DNA of 64,000 nt, taken from Lamellibrachia columna. Its lineage: Eukaryota; Annelida; Polychaeta; Sabellida; Siboglinidae. Under the pieces are notes generated by a model. The model made no database searches. It was not told where the DNA came from and saw only the letters and a program-made list of their open reading frames with translations. The stretch covers positions 22,434,878 to 22,498,877 of the forward strand of contig OY759269.1 of the NCBI GenBank assembly GCA_963662155.1. Reading direction: 5' to 3'. Made by a program: the position numbers and the translations under genes. This document shows positions 37,408 through 49,425 of this stretch, in pieces (positions within the stretch are counted from its first letter, which is position 1; each line of letters begins with the position of its first letter).

Positions 37408-37571
37408 CGAACGAATACAAGTGGCGCTTCTAGCGTGCAACATGAAGATCCCTTACATCCGTAGTGAATGAATATTCTAAATATTGGCACCTCTAGCGGA
37501 TAACATGAGGATGTAAACGCTACCATCGGGGCATAGCTTAGACCACTTGTGATTAAAAGAGTTATTCAGCA

Positions 37572-37811
37572 GCTATTTAAAGAGAACGGTGTACTTTTGG
37601 AGTCAAAATGTCATTTTTATAACACTATAGCATCTTGGTTGGTATCAATTTAAATATATATATATATATATATATATATTAGCAATACAGGGATGTATTC
37701 CTTTATAGGTTTGTTCAGTAGATCGTCAGCTTTAAATTGATACCAACCAAGATGCTAGTGTTATAAAAATGACATTTTGACTCCAAAAGTACACCGTTCT
37801 CTTTAAATAGC
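37572..37811. repeat. 240-bp foldback element with AT tract in the loop
   Basis: Arms 37572-37654 and 37731-37811 (gctatttaaagagaacggtg..) are identical when inverted except for a 2-bp indel. The 76-bp loop holds a (TA)n tract and a unique segment containing tttgttcagtagatc. The arm sequence is related to the dispersed repeat at 15990 and 26440 (ttaaagagaaaagtgtaa.., then ggtctactgaacaaa), so the hairpin formed from one copy of that family. Confidence 0.95.
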
Positions 37812-38193
37812 GATATTTTAGTGGAAAAATAGTTTTGTCAAGATTTCATATTGTCGCAATTGGTAACTGGCCGACGGAATTCATAAACGGAAGTGACCTA
37901 CAACCCTATATTGTCTATAATAGTTATCACGCATCTAGTCTCGTTGTGACAAACGCACACAAGAGAAACAAATGGACTTTTTATGTTTTTCGATATGGTA
38001 TTTTGCAACTATCCTGTACAAATTTGCTTTGTACTATTTATTTCCATGTTCAAGCCTAATACTCATGGACTATATGTTATTATTATTATTACTACAAGCA
38101 AAAGTGTCCATCTTTCGGACAAGATAACTTAGCAGTTCGTGCTTAACATTTTTTTAGGATACACAATATTATCACAGAAATATCCATCTAAAC

Positions 38194-39330
38194 CAGCAGT
38201 TCCCAACTTTTTTCACATCGCGTACCCCCTGTGCCATGAGACGATCGGCCGGGTACCCCATCATAGTGACATAGAATTATAAACGAAGCAACATTCAACA
38301 CTGAGCTTAGGGATACACCTTTTATTAACGAGGTAGACACAACTGTGGCCCGGGTGGAGGCAGGATGAGAAACAGGTATTCTAAAAACCACCTCAATGTG
38401 AGGTCTGAGCTTGTCTGGTCAAAACAAGGGCGTCGATTCGGGTAACAGTTTTGGATAAGGAGACACGGCATTAGTTGTCCATTCAGAACATTACCGAGAA
38501 TCCTTGGTCGCAGAGATAAGTAGACTGAAACATCAACAATGCCCTCACAGGCACATCGACCATATATGGATACGATTCACTCATCTTGCACAAGATCTTT
38601 GTCAGGGGAAGAGCTTTAAATGCATCACGTGCGGTGGAGTCGTTCCCCATGCACACCGTTTGAGAGATATCGCACATCCCCACCGAACTGATGAAATTCG
38701 AATCCAGGCGCCTGCCCAAGTTGGGTTTTCATCCTGAAACGTCACGCTTAGGTGTTCAAACATGTTGAAGGTTCCTTCCTTGATTTTACTGTCCCACCAG
38801 CTGTAGCTTCATGACGGATGCGTGTACGTTGTCAACGAAATCTATTATCGTGGTGAACAGACCTTGGGTTAACTTAGCGAGTTCATGTGGAAAACCATGT
38901 CGCCCAAGCACGCCAGCTTCAAAAGCCACATTTGTCCGAGAGTTTCTCTACGAATTTTCGAGACTGCTCCTTGCTGACGTTCCCGTGAGAGCCAACGGAC
39001 CTCAATGTGGAAAAGCAGCGCCCCTTGGTCTTCATCAACCTCTTGGCACAAAAGGCGGAAGAACTGGGTATTGTGGGGCGCTGGACTTGATTTACCAGTT
39101 AGGCACTAACCATTGCAACGAGGCAACAAAATCATGGTAATTTACGAGTGATAGCGTTGAATGTTTGCATGAAAAAATATGGTTTCTTTGAATTTGGTAT
39201 TACAGAAACACATGCTCTCCTTCGTGGATCACACAAGGTGACAGAAGTATTGCACCTGTGCATGTAACTTTAGCTTCAGCCAACCCTCAGCGTATCCGCT
39301 GGAAAACCTCTGGCGTCACCCCTTGAGTAC
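38194..39330 (-). pseudogene. hAT transposase remnant (ZBED/SCAND3-like)
   Basis: 38194-38230 reads cagcagttcccaacttttttc and then atcgcgtacccc, the typical hAT terminal repeat. Minus-strand coding blocks include LLFHIEVRWLSRERQQGAV (39020-38970 region), LLKLACLGDMVFHMNSLS, and, towards the terminus, SESYPYMVDVPVRALLMFQ followed by STYLCDQGFSVM, the hAT dimerisation motif. Frames change between blocks. The N-terminal part and the other terminus are not recognised; the element looks truncated on the right. Confidence 0.75.
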
Positions 39331-39734
39331 GTGTACCCCACTTTAGCCTTGGTACTTGGTGGTGCCAGGCGATATTCGCGACGTATGGGCGCTGCTTTCA
39401 GCTTACTCAAGCCTTCCACGAATTAAAAAAAATTACTAATAATAATAATAATAAGGTTTATTACAGAAATCACAACATGATTTTTACTATTACTTGCTTA
39501 TTATTATTATTATTATTACTAACTTATTACTTCTAAATAATCATGACATACACTTTGCAAGCGCAAATTTGTTTTTTAATAAACATGTACGTTGTGCCCG
39601 ACAGAGGCAAAAGTGTCGTTTTGTTCCCAACAAAAAGCCCCATGGACGATAACATCAAAGGTTACATAAGTATACCCTGTTTAACTTTCCTTTAAGAAAC
39701 ATTAGCACATTCTTAGCAAAGTTTTACACTTAGT

Positions 39735-40262
39735 GTGATATGCTGGGTTGGCAGTTTTATATAGTTTACCATTGTCAGTCGAACGATTGCGTCTGAATCC
39801 TGAGTGGACAGTGGTCAAACCCCTCCACACAAGGCAGATCAACGATTGTGTACGGAAACACCATTGATTTTTTCATGTGTAATTTGGTATCAGGTTTATC
39901 TCGCGGATAGAAGACTGGATTAGCGGTTCGTCCTATTTATCAGGTATGGCTTCGCCGTGGTATTGCTTCAGCCAGGTTTTAAGGCAGGCAGAGGGAGTCA
40001 TACTTGACGGACAAAAAACATCAAGAAGCTTGAAAACGAAAGTCAAGAGACGTTTGTAGCGCCAGCATTCCTGTATTGTTGTGAGGCAGTGGCACTGACA
40101 TAGCAAAAACTGGGTTAAGAGAATTAGAGGAGCAAGCCAGATGGTGCGGATGGTGACAGTTCGACTACCAAAGCGAACACATTCAGCAAAAGAGTGATGC
40201 CGCACGAAAAGGGGATACCACTACTAAGATGGGAAGATGTCATTAAGAGGGATGTGTAAAAA
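39735..40262 (+). mobile_element. LINE ORF2 C-terminal fragment, relative of 11010-11400
   Basis: Plus-strand frames give APAFLYCCEAVALT (40050-40100) and KGIPLLRWEDVIKRDV (40205-40258). The latter matches the RPPLRWxDxIKxD end of many LINE ORF2 proteins. The upstream 300 bp aligns with 11010-11340. Stops are frequent. Confidence 0.65.
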
Positions 40263-40904
40263 CTGCAGGAGGATTAAAAATGAAAGAGAAGGCTGCCAAT
40301 AGGGAACAGTTGAAAGAATAACAGCTGAAGCAGTGCAACAATAACCAACACCAACATACGCTGTTACAGGGCAGCGTCCATGGGCATGGAACGGGTGGTC
40401 GAACCGCACTGGGCGAAGGTTGTCTGCTAAAGAAAAGGGAAAAACACGACGAATGAGAAAAGAAGCGTTGTAGGTTAACCGGTGCCACTATCCACGAAAA
40501 ACACACTTTCATCATGCAAAAGATAGCAATCAAATACACCAGTTTCACTCATTAGGATATGTTGACCTATTTCGTATGTTTCTGCAATAATCCGGTTTTG
40601 GTTTAATCTACTCTCTTTCTATAACAATAACTGTGATCTGCGACAGCTGATTTATGCATGAATCAGCTAAATCAGCTATAACATATCATATGACACAACA
40701 TAATCACATAATAGACTGCGAATTGCCCAATTTGTAGACAGGGATTCGGACTGGAGAACAAGAGGCATCAAAGAAGCGATCTGGATAAAAAAAACAAAGA
40801 CAGCATGAGTCGAGATGAGGGCCGATACCGACTCTCACATATATACGATGATATCCTGAAGAGCCATCCCAGGGCGCGGCCGCGGGGGTCACACACAAGA
40901 GTGA

Positions 40905-40984
40905 TACGTCTGCGCTTAATGACTACCGTGTCGCCATCTAGCGGTAGTCCTCTGAAGAAGATTGCTGATAGCAGTCGAAACGTA
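40905..40984 (+). ncRNA. Hammerhead-ribozyme-like fold
   Basis: In order: TACG (40905), then TC giving a GTC cleavage triplet; GACTACC (40921) pairing with GGTAGTC (40943); core CTGAAGA (40952); GATTGCT (40960) pairing with AGCAGTC (40970) around loop GAT; GAAA (40977); CGTA (40981) pairing back to TACG. This is the stem III, GUH, stem I, CUGANGA, stem II, GAAA, stem III order of a hammerhead. Doubts: one extra A between the core and stem II, and stem I is not paired next to the core. Hammerheads are known in retroelement ends. Could be a degenerate or chance copy. Confidence 0.35.
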
Positions 40985-41017
40985 GCGAGAAAAATGGAAC
41001 TGACTGTTATGTTTATA

Positions 41018-41340
41018 ACATCGTAAATCACACACCAGACAGTTTTTAGCATGCACCCTCTGTAAATCACTATCAAAGATGGAACCTCGTTATCAGTAAG
41101 AAAGAAGAAATAAATAACAGAATTTAGTTCCACAAGAAAGCATCCGATGTTAGTTGAAATGTTGACAATTATCAGCAATGGACACTTACTATATTTCACC
41201 AATGGACACTTACTAATTATTTTCGCCCAAGCTGGGACTCTTGCTCTGTACCTACTGCTGTGTCTAATGTTATTGTTCTTGCTACTAACTAGATGCGTGA
41301 GAACTATAATCGGTTGTAGGCCATTGGGTTGAACTCATTT
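41018..41340 (+). repeat. Dispersed repeat, copy at 43015-43510
   Basis: Shared: aacatcgtaaatcacacacc, gaaatgttgacaat/gaaacgttgaaaat, caccaatggacacttact, tgttctgtacctactg and aggccattgggttgaa. The second copy is split by an AT tract (43245-43323) and about 110 bp of other DNA. Confidence 0.8.
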
Positions 41341-42229
41341 CCGTTGAGATTGAAACTTGTCTACTATATAGTATAAGAGGCTATGCCAAGTAGAAGTTAA
41401 ATTCAACATTTGTTATCGTCCTTGTGCGATCACCTGCAAACATTGTGGTTGGGGCAAGTTGTTTCAACTGCAACAACGCTCGGGCGGGTCATACCGATGG
41501 TTCGGCCAGCGATTTGTGTGCTGACAATGACTGAAAGAACAACATTAATTTAATGACGACGTGTGAACGTTCTACTCCACTTGCGAAGCTGATAGTACTT
41601 GTATGTAACCAGTAATGTAGATGCTAGCAGCGTCAAACAAAAATAACACAGCCCTATTTGAGAAATTAAGAAATATTGCACGATTCATTGAAATGTGGAT
41701 GTTCGTGCGCCGGTGCGTGAGTGCGTATGTGTGTGTATCATTCAATCAAGTAGAAGTCGCAGTACATATATATTGTCATTCATTATTACATACTCCATTC
41801 AATCATTTATATTCTATACATAATTGTTTGTTATGTATGAATTCGGGGAATGAGTGCCCTTTGGTAACTATAAATGAAAAACTTGATATATGAAACTGTG
41901 AACACCTACATTGACATTGCACACTATGTGTAAGAAATATATATGCGTTCTTTACTGTACCAAAGTGACCCGTATGATGTAAAAACTTGTCCCGCTTACG
42001 GGGCTAGTTGTTACAGTCTACAACGCCTGGGAAACATATCTACCTAACTACAATATGTAATATCAATGGTCCGGTACATTTTATTAACACGAATAAAAAA
42101 ATGTATGCTTACGTTGACAGAAATAATGCATCTAACATACTTTTCACAAAAAGTTACATTAACTGAAAATTGTAACAACTAGCCCCGGTCTCCCTTATGA
42201 AATTTTTTTGGAATATCGATAAGATAGTG
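41341..42229. other. Non-coding, no feature recognised
   Basis: Short open frames without domains. AT-rich after 41760. No repeat longer than a few words was matched elsewhere in the window. Confidence 0.4.
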
Positions 42230-42545
42230 GCTGCTTTGTCCACTTGCAACATGGAGCTTGTGGCTTTGAATGGCAATCTTGTCAAATCTTGTTAAATAAT
42301 GCAAGACATGCAGAACTATTTTTTCAAAGTTAATTATGCATTTTCGTTGACACTTAGGGAATCACTGTTTCGTGTCAACTGACATCGCGAATGGCAATTC
42401 AATAGCACACGTTCTCAGGTGATTATCTGGTACGTGTCAAGATCCGTCGTTAGCGGTTAGTTTCCTAGTTTGTAACGCAATTTAGGTGACCGTACATGTG
42501 ATGTATGACACTTGAGAAAAGTGTGTGTCGCGATTTCGTGATATT
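42230..42545 (-). repeat. Inverted copy of the 8575-8890 repeat
   Basis: See 8575. This copy has a single version of the segment that is triplicated at 8861-8988, and ends at cacttgagaaaagtgtgtgtc, matching caagtgtcatac-type sequence at 8632. Confidence 0.75.
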
Positions 42546-42702
42546 GTTCAATAATTCGCCATTACGAGCAAATCACAATACACGTGCGATTAGACATCCG
42601 CCAATTAATCGGTTACGGGAAAATGTGCCACCGGGCATTTGCCTGCTGTCGCGTGCAGATATAATACCACCACATCTCTGACTGATCCAGAGTAAACAAA
42701 CT

Positions 42703-42910
42703 TGTATATGACATATGAGAGAGATTATCGTGGTATACATTTGACTTGTTATTTATTTAGATAAAATACACAGATGATTAGCAAACGTAACAAAGAACTG
42801 CGATACAAAAATTACTTTAAAATTAAATTATAAAAATACATGTTTTCTTCATAGGTTTGTTTGGCAATAATATTTACCGTGTTACTAGTATGCGTTTTAT
42901 TCCTTCATTT
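42703..42910 (+). repeat. 205-bp repeat, near-identical copy at 49733-49945
   Basis: Runs from acatatgagagagattatcg to gcgttttattccttcatt, with roughly 10 differences between copies. The two copies are direct repeats bracketing about 6.8 kb that includes the LINE at 44540 and the GPCR gene. Confidence 0.9.
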
Positions 42911-43014
42911 TTTTTATTATATTTCTTTCTGGGAGATCATTGTTGTTATTAGAGAGAGTCACGCCGAACCTATGTTATGGTTGGTGAGTAGCGAGCGATA
43001 CCAGGGAGGATGTG

Positions 43015-43240
43015 TCTGTAACATCGTAAATCACACACCAGAAAGTTTGTAATATGAAAACTCTTTGATTATTGCAAATGGCGGAGCCTCGTTGTAGCTG
43101 AGAACGAAGAAATGAATCCTATATTTCAGTTCGACAAGTAGACATCCGATGTTGGTTGAAACGTTGAAAATGTTCACCAATGGACATTTACTGCGCATTT
43201 TCGTCCACTTGGGACTCTTGTTCTGTACCTACTGTTGTGC

Positions 43241-43326
<86 letters not shown>

Positions 43327-43510
43327 CAAGGAGCATTAGGGTTGAACATGGAAATAAACAGTACAAAGCTACTTTTTTCAGGATGATTGCAAAATACCAC
43401 ATTGAACAACATATCGAAAGTTCCCCTGTGTGCGTTGGTTACAACGAGGTAAAATGCGTGAAAAATATCATAGACTGTACATAGGCCATTGGGTTGAAAT
43501 CATTTCCGTT
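43015..43510 (+). repeat. Second copy of the 41018-41340 repeat, split by AT tract
   Basis: See 41018. The (AT)n at 43245-43323 starts exactly where the other copy reads tgttattgttcttgc, so the microsatellite sits inside the repeat. Confidence 0.75.
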
Positions 43511-44040
43511 CATGAATTCCGCAGTCCAGTTATCGCAACAACATGAAATCTTAACAGAATATATTAGCCAACACACATGACAAAAACAATGTTTCCAATG
43601 AAAAATATCGCTCTTTAATAGAAAGGTATAATTTTTGGGTCAACTTTTTATTTTTGACACTATGGCATAGTGGTTGGTGTAAATTTTTGATCTACTGAAC
43701 AAAGCTCAAAAGGAATATACCCCAGCAGGTCAGATTGAAGGTCAAATTTAAGAAGGTCCTGTCTTAAATAAATCATTACGGGGCCTACACATTCCCACAA
43801 ACACCAAATGTTTTGACAACTGGTCGGGCTATCGTTTCGGATGTATTAACAAAACAAATGTTCTTACCAGTTTCGGACACATTGCTCTCATCTTTGAATT
43901 TTACCCCATTCAGCACAACGATTTATAACCATTTAACCATATTACAATGGATTTTGTGTTACTTTGACACCCACATACATTACTTCTGGTCATTTGGAAC
44001 AACTTGCATCTCTATGTGTGTACAAACATTGATTTCCTGA

Positions 44041-44108
44041 CCAAAACACTACCCACCCGTAAAGTCGGGAGTGCCAAACACTACCCACCCGTAAAGTCGG
44101 GAGTGCAA
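44041..44108. repeat. Tandem duplication of about 35 bp
   Basis: caaaacactacccacccgta and the following aagtcgggagtgc occur twice in a row. They lie in a dispersed repeat related to 16210-16330. Confidence 0.85.
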
Positions 44109-44539
44109 AACAAATGCATATCAAGATAAAATTGTAACAATCTGTCTATATGATACTGGCTTGGTTTACTACTGTGACATCCACTAACATAATTCCTGGT
44201 AATTTTGAGTCATTTGACTTCTCTCTGTGGGTGCAGGTACTGATATTCTGGCCAATACATACTACACCCTGTAATGTCGGTAGTGCCTTTTTTGTCGAAT
44301 ATGGGGAAGTTCGTATCCAGGAAATCGACACCTGCACCGATCTGTTTTTACAAAATAGGCATTCTTCGTGTCTTTACAAAGTGGAGGAAGGTTTGGGGCA
44401 GGAAATCAATGCTTGTACCTACACAGAGAGGTGCAAAATAACTCTGTGTGACCGTGAGTAACGTATATAAATATAAGTATCACAAGAGCAAAGTACTATT
44501 TAATTTGGCTAAAATGCGACAATTGTGTCTTAAGGTTTA

Positions 44540-46286
44540 TTTTGGGAAATATGCACTCTCGACTTTACAGGGTAGGGACTGTTTTTGGACAGGGAATCAA
44601 TAATGGGTGTCACAAAAGCAAAGCAAACCAATGCAATTTGTGTAAAAAGGATAATCGTAAGTTCTGGAAGGAAATTAAGCACCGTACGAACAGTAAAGTG
44701 AATAAAAATCCCATGAATATCGAAGGTGTCGACGGCGATGTAAACATTGGGTCAATGTGGAAGTACCTCTATGAACATATTTTTAACAGTGTGAAAGACA
44801 GCCGTTGTGATATAGTCCAGTTTTATTGCGTTACTTACAACACTGGAATGACTATTGGTGCAGGTGAACTGATGAATATTATTAATTAATTGTCATGCAA
44901 TAAGTCACCAGGTCTGGATATAATTGCAGAACACATCAAGTTCGCGGGTTCACAACTCTACTAATGGTACTATTATCTATTCTTGTGTCCTCTATTCTGG
45001 TGCATGATTATATACCAAAAGCAATCACATTGTATGTTATTGTACCGGTTATCAAAGATAAGAATAGTCCCAATATGCCCCTGAAACATATGTTCCAAGA
45101 TAATAGATGCTGTGTTATTCAACAGAACGGATACGTACTTACAAACTACTTATTCAACAGAACGGATACGTACTTACAAACTACTTATTCAACAGAACGG
45201 ATACGTACTTACAAACTACGCCACATCAGTTTGGGTTTAATCCCAAACATGGAACGGAGCTACGTGTGTCTGCATTTAAGGAACTACTAAGGTTTTACAC
45301 TAAACACGGTTCTGCAATGAATGTTGCTTTTCTTGGTGCTTCAAAAGTATTCGATCGAGTCATTCGACTTAAGCTTTTAGCGACGAAACTAAAACAACGC
45401 GATGTACCGAAATATATTTTAAGAGTACTCAGCAATGAGTTCCATAACCAATGTATACGTGACCGATGGGGATCTACCTACTCGGTCTTCTTGTCAGTGG
45501 GCAACGGTGTTAAGCAAGGTAGGAAATTATCCCCTTCACTTGTTAACGCCTATGAACAATCTGAGTGTACAACTGCACAAACAACATATTGGTCTAGATA
45601 CAGCGGTGGTTAATGACCTGATATAGGCAGATGATTTACTTCTGTTTGCTCCACCAAAGGACTACAAACATTACTTGATGTATGTTACACCTACGATGTG
45701 AGCACGACGTTCAATATAATGCTGGTAAATCCATGGCCATGCAATCTTGCTAGGGAAATGACCTTAGGAAGAAAGAAGTTAAAATTCGCCACCTCATGTA
45801 AATACCTTGGACATGTCATCTGTAACGACTTATTGGTTGAGGTTGACATATAAGCAAAAGTGAGACTTCTGTATGCTAACAATAACATATTGCGTCAACA
45901 ATGTCATTGTTACTCTACTGCTATAAAGAATAAGCCGTTTACTGCCTAGTTCAGTACTATTTACATGTGTGTTTTTTGGGTAAATTGTAGAAAAGCAAAT
46001 GCTCAGCAACAGACTGCCCAGGAGATATAGCGCCAGCCATATGTCCGCTACGGCTAATGTCAACTCGTGTAAATGTGTCAACAGAAAGGCTATATTTAAT
46101 TTATTGACTACGATTGACAAGTCACTGAATCTCATTATACAGAACTTTGCAATTAGCGACATGTATTGTACGTCGAAATTGCGGCATCAATGGATCTTAG
46201 CTTTGTATAATTTTTAATATACTGTTTTTATCTATGTGTTTATTATTTTTATATGGACATACTGATTGATTGTCCGAAATAAAAAC

Positions 46287-46290
<4 letters not shown>
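44540..46290 (+). mobile_element. LINE fragment with RT, polyadenylation signal and AT tail
   Basis: Broken frames give CNLCKKDNRKFWKEIKHRTN, DGDVNIGSMWKYLYEHIFNS, NKSPGLDIIAEHIKFAG, HQFGFNPKHGTELRVSAFKE, FLGASKVFDRVIRLKLL and VGNGVKQGRKLSPSLVNAY, in the order of a non-LTR RT. SKVFDR replaces the usual SKAFDR. The YADD region near 45625 is ADDLLLFAP after a stop. Later, RYSASHMSATANVNSCKCVN and FNLLTTIDKS mark the C-terminus. aataaa at 46278 and an AT tract at 46289-46337 end the copy. Confidence 0.8.
45115..45219 (+). repeat. 35-bp tandem triplication inside the LINE RT
   Basis: ttattcaacagaacggatac plus gtacttacaaactac repeated at 45115, 45150 and 45185, just before the HQFGF motif. The unit is not a multiple of three, so each copy reads in a different frame. 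Confidence 0.95.
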
Positions 46291-46337
<47 letters not shown>

Positions 46338-46339
<2 letters not shown>

Positions 46340-47900
46340 GACATTAGGTACAAATATAAAAGAAAAAGACGTAGAAGTAACGGTCGGTACTGAAAGTAGA
46401 TGAAAGTTTCGGAGCAGTTTGTGGTGGTAGCTTCAAAGGGTAGTCACATAAAATATAAAGAAAAACGCTAATCATACGTCTGTATAAAACAATGTCAACT
46501 AGTTATAAACCACCCAGACATATGCTTTCATTGTTATTATCATTATAAGTTTCGATGTATCGGTACGACCAACTGTCTTGTTTGTGTGCGACACTACAAT
46601 GAAACGGTTTATGCCCAAGGTAATGACACAACCAACAAAACCGTTGCTATATAACCAACAGGTCGGTACTTGTGAAATCACTGGTTAAGTGGTGTTGGTA
46701 TTATTTCGATGATTTGTAACGTGTTGATAACTAACGCCTTTAATGATATGTTTATGCAATTAATTTCCATATCAAGCTGGGCATTATGTTCATTGAAAAG
46801 AATGCTCAGCTTGAGATTGAAATAACATTAATTCATTGCACAATATTTTAAGTTTGAATGAAAGTAACGAAAATGAAGAAGATGCGGGAAAAATATTTAT
46901 ACCATTATCCTTGTACTAATTATAATGAATGCGAATATTATTGGTGCACCAAAATCAAAACTTAGTTCTTTAACAGAGACACGTTGTAATGTCGAGAGCA
47001 TAATGCGAAATTTGAGTAATTACTAGCAAAAATATCTATCATCCGAATAGTTCGTTAATGACTGTCACGATAACAATATTAAAAAAAGTTCGCAGAAATA
47101 TCCATCTATGCCTTGTTGCTTGTTGCTGCCAGTATCTTGATGGCTTCTGGTAATCCAACTCTCGAAAATAATAATAACGCCTAGTGACGCCTTGCCCTAG
47201 TATTACGTAACTTGGGACAATCGAAGACACGTAACTGCTCGCATAGCGTTATGGACGATTATACGTAATAACTACAAAGGGCAATTCGATTGTTCACAAA
47301 AATGGTAATAGCGGCGTCAACCGAGTGTTTTCTACTATTGTTCCGAATTACGAGATCTACATCAATCGTCGCAGAAGTTCCTTTGTACTCTTCGAACGCT
47401 TCATGAAACCGACAGTTGTACACGATTTTGGGGTATGAAGTTGTTATTGCCATTGGCCTTGCCTTACTAACAGTTGACTTGGAATTGCAAGTAATCATCG
47501 CTCTTGCAGTGGCTGCCTTTTCTCCCGAGTCACACTGTCCTCTCGATTAGTATAATTATTACATTATGATCATACTGATGTACACTTTATTTACCATGCC
47601 GAACTATATGACAATTCTAATGAGCAAGGCTTAAAAATTGTCCACGTGTATTTGGATCATTTAAACTCTCAGGAAATTGGAGGAGATTTCACGATATCAT
47701 GAAGAAATTATATAATCACTAAGCACCTGATAGAACAGTGCAAACCACCAATTCAGTATTGTTACGTTAGGGCGCGAAATATCGATTTCAATCCATTAGG
47801 CATGTGTACTCATCGCAAGACGCCCCCACAATGGCACAGCTAACCACACAGACGACATGAGCTACACAATTGGCCAGGCTTTCATGCAATTAACATTGAT
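46338..47900. other. Mostly non-coding; one possible exon at 47259-47498 (minus)
   Basis: 47498-47259 on the minus strand reads MITCNSKSTVSKARPM and later ATIDVDLVIRNNSRKHSVD, an alternating pattern that looks like beta strands of an extracellular domain. No family is confirmed and no clear splice partner is seen. The rest shows no feature. Confidence 0.3.
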
Positions 47901-47953
47901 TACATCGCGGTTATATAACTAAGCTGGAATATATCTCGAAAGTCATTTCCACG

Positions 47954-48934
47954 ATGACAGAATCGGCTAACGCCACTTTGTCAAATAGTATCTTGGCTTC
48001 GATCACACAGTCCGCGTCGTACTGGAAGGCCGTCGGTGGAGTACAGCTCGTGGCGGCTTCCGTCGCCGTTATCGGCAACACTATCGTCGGCATCACTTTG
48101 TTAACGAACCGCCACCTGAGGGAAAACCCGAACAACATAATGATGGCTAACCTGGCTATGGCGGATGGCTTGTTCGCCTTCGTTCTCTTCTTCACCGGCT
48201 ATTGGAACACGACTGCGGGCTTCTTCCCTTTCGGAGAGCTCGCCTGCCGGTTCCACATAGTCTTCGCTGTGAGCTCTTCACAAGTGTCCAACAATGTATT
48301 GGCCGCAATGTCTGTCGTCAAATTCATTCACGTCGGCTTCCCATTCACAAGCGACCAGATGTTGCAGCCGATCGTCATCCGGGCATTGGTCGTGATCTGC
48401 TGGTTGCCACCGTTCATCTGGAATATCGGTATATGCTTGTTCTCTCTCGGTATGAAGCAGTTCTTTCCACGGATCTGCTATCCTGTATATGCCGTATTCG
48501 TCAACTTCGTGAGCATGATGTGCTTCTTTCTCGTCCAGTTTGTCACTGTCGTCGTAGCAATGGGCCTCATCTTGCGTATCGTGCGTCGACACCATAAGTT
48601 AATCAGCGTCTTGACCGTGGGCATCGTTGCAGCCCCGAACGCGGCCGCCGCCGCCGAGGCCAAGTCGTCGTGGAAGGCCGTGCGTACATTCGTCGTCGTC
48701 GTGACGGCGTTTATTCTAATGCAGGCTCCGCTCTACTTCGCCACGTTTGTTCAGGGCATCTGTCAATGCTTACCGTACGAACTGGTCTACGAGTATGCCA
48801 GTCATCCGTTTAATATGAACTGCGTCGTCAACGTGTTCATATACTTCATCATGGAGACGCGATACCGCAAGGCCGCTATACAACTACTGTCCGGTGGCCG
48901 CTACGGACAGGCGGACGCCAGTCTCTCGCATTAA
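47954..48934 (+). CDS. Intronless class A (rhodopsin-type) GPCR, divergent
   Basis: A 326-aa seven-transmembrane receptor in one exon. N-terminus with NATLSN (possible glycosylation). TM1 AASVAVIGNTIVGITLL carries the GN motif; TM2 NNIMMANLAMADGLFAFVLF carries LAxAD; Cys in ELACRF before TM3 and a Cys-containing ECL2 (RICYPVY) could form the usual disulphide. TM3 ends MSVVKFIHVG, where DRY is expected. TM4 has W in VICWLPPFIW. TM6 FVVVVTAFILMQAPLYF keeps the Pro but lacks the CWxP Trp. TM7 reads NCVVNVFIYFIME: NPxxY has become NVFIY. G+C is clearly higher than in the flanks. A ttatataac word lies about 40 bp upstream. The ligand is unknown. The lost DRY and NPxxY details suggest altered G-protein coupling. 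Confidence 0.9.
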   Translation: MTESANATLSNSILASITQSASYWKAVGGVQLVAASVAVIGNTIVGITLLTNRHLRENPNNIMMANLAMADGLFAFVLFFTGYWNTTAGFFPFGELACRFHIVFAVSSSQVSNNVLAAMSVVKFIHVGFPFTSDQMLQPIVIRALVVICWLPPFIWNIGICLFSLGMKQFFPRICYPVYAVFVNFVSMMCFFLVQFVTVVVAMGLILRIVRRHHKLISVLTVGIVAAPNAAAAAEAKSSWKAVRTFVVVVTAFILMQAPLYFATFVQGICQCLPYELVYEYASHPFNMNCVVNVFIYFIMETRYRKAAIQLLSGGRYGQADASLSH

Positions 48935-49425
48935 ACGGGTATTTACATCAAAGCAACGGCACTCGATTGTATTTTAGATCTTCGCAAGGACAAACTCACC
49001 CATACAATATACGAAGAGACACCAAGCTGACAATGAGCTCGGAATTGTTGTTATTGTCACTAACTATGATTTTTCTGTCGTTATTCATCATCTGTAAAGT
49101 TGTTTACTATATTCTATATGTGTAGTTTGCGTACTCAAGTTGTTAGTCTCCCATAAGTGCACATTTTGCACTATCTGAACTCATAACATGTGAACATCGT
49201 GCATTCACTTTATGTTGTAACACATCTACTAGAACTAGAGCAGCTTTGATTGGTTACGGTTGATATGATATGTAGGCATGCTGTAGTTTTGATTAGTTGC
49301 GTCATGTCACACGTTGTTGTTTTGGTTAGTTGTTGCGTGTCACAAATTGTTGCTGTTTTCTTTATTTGCGACATGTCAGTGTCTGCCGTACCAACAAGTG
49401 TGTTGGCCATCTATTTACTGTAAAC
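48935..49425. other. GPCR 3' flank
   Basis: Presumed 3' UTR and spacer. Contains three diverged copies of a ggttagttg/gattagttgcgtcatgtca-type phrase at about 49255-49375. No clear AATAAA before 49480. Confidence 0.4.

Noticed and set aside
48202..48597. Overlapping frames on both strands within the GPCR gene
   Set aside because: They are alternative frames of a GC-rich coding exon with no family match; the GPCR frame explains the region.
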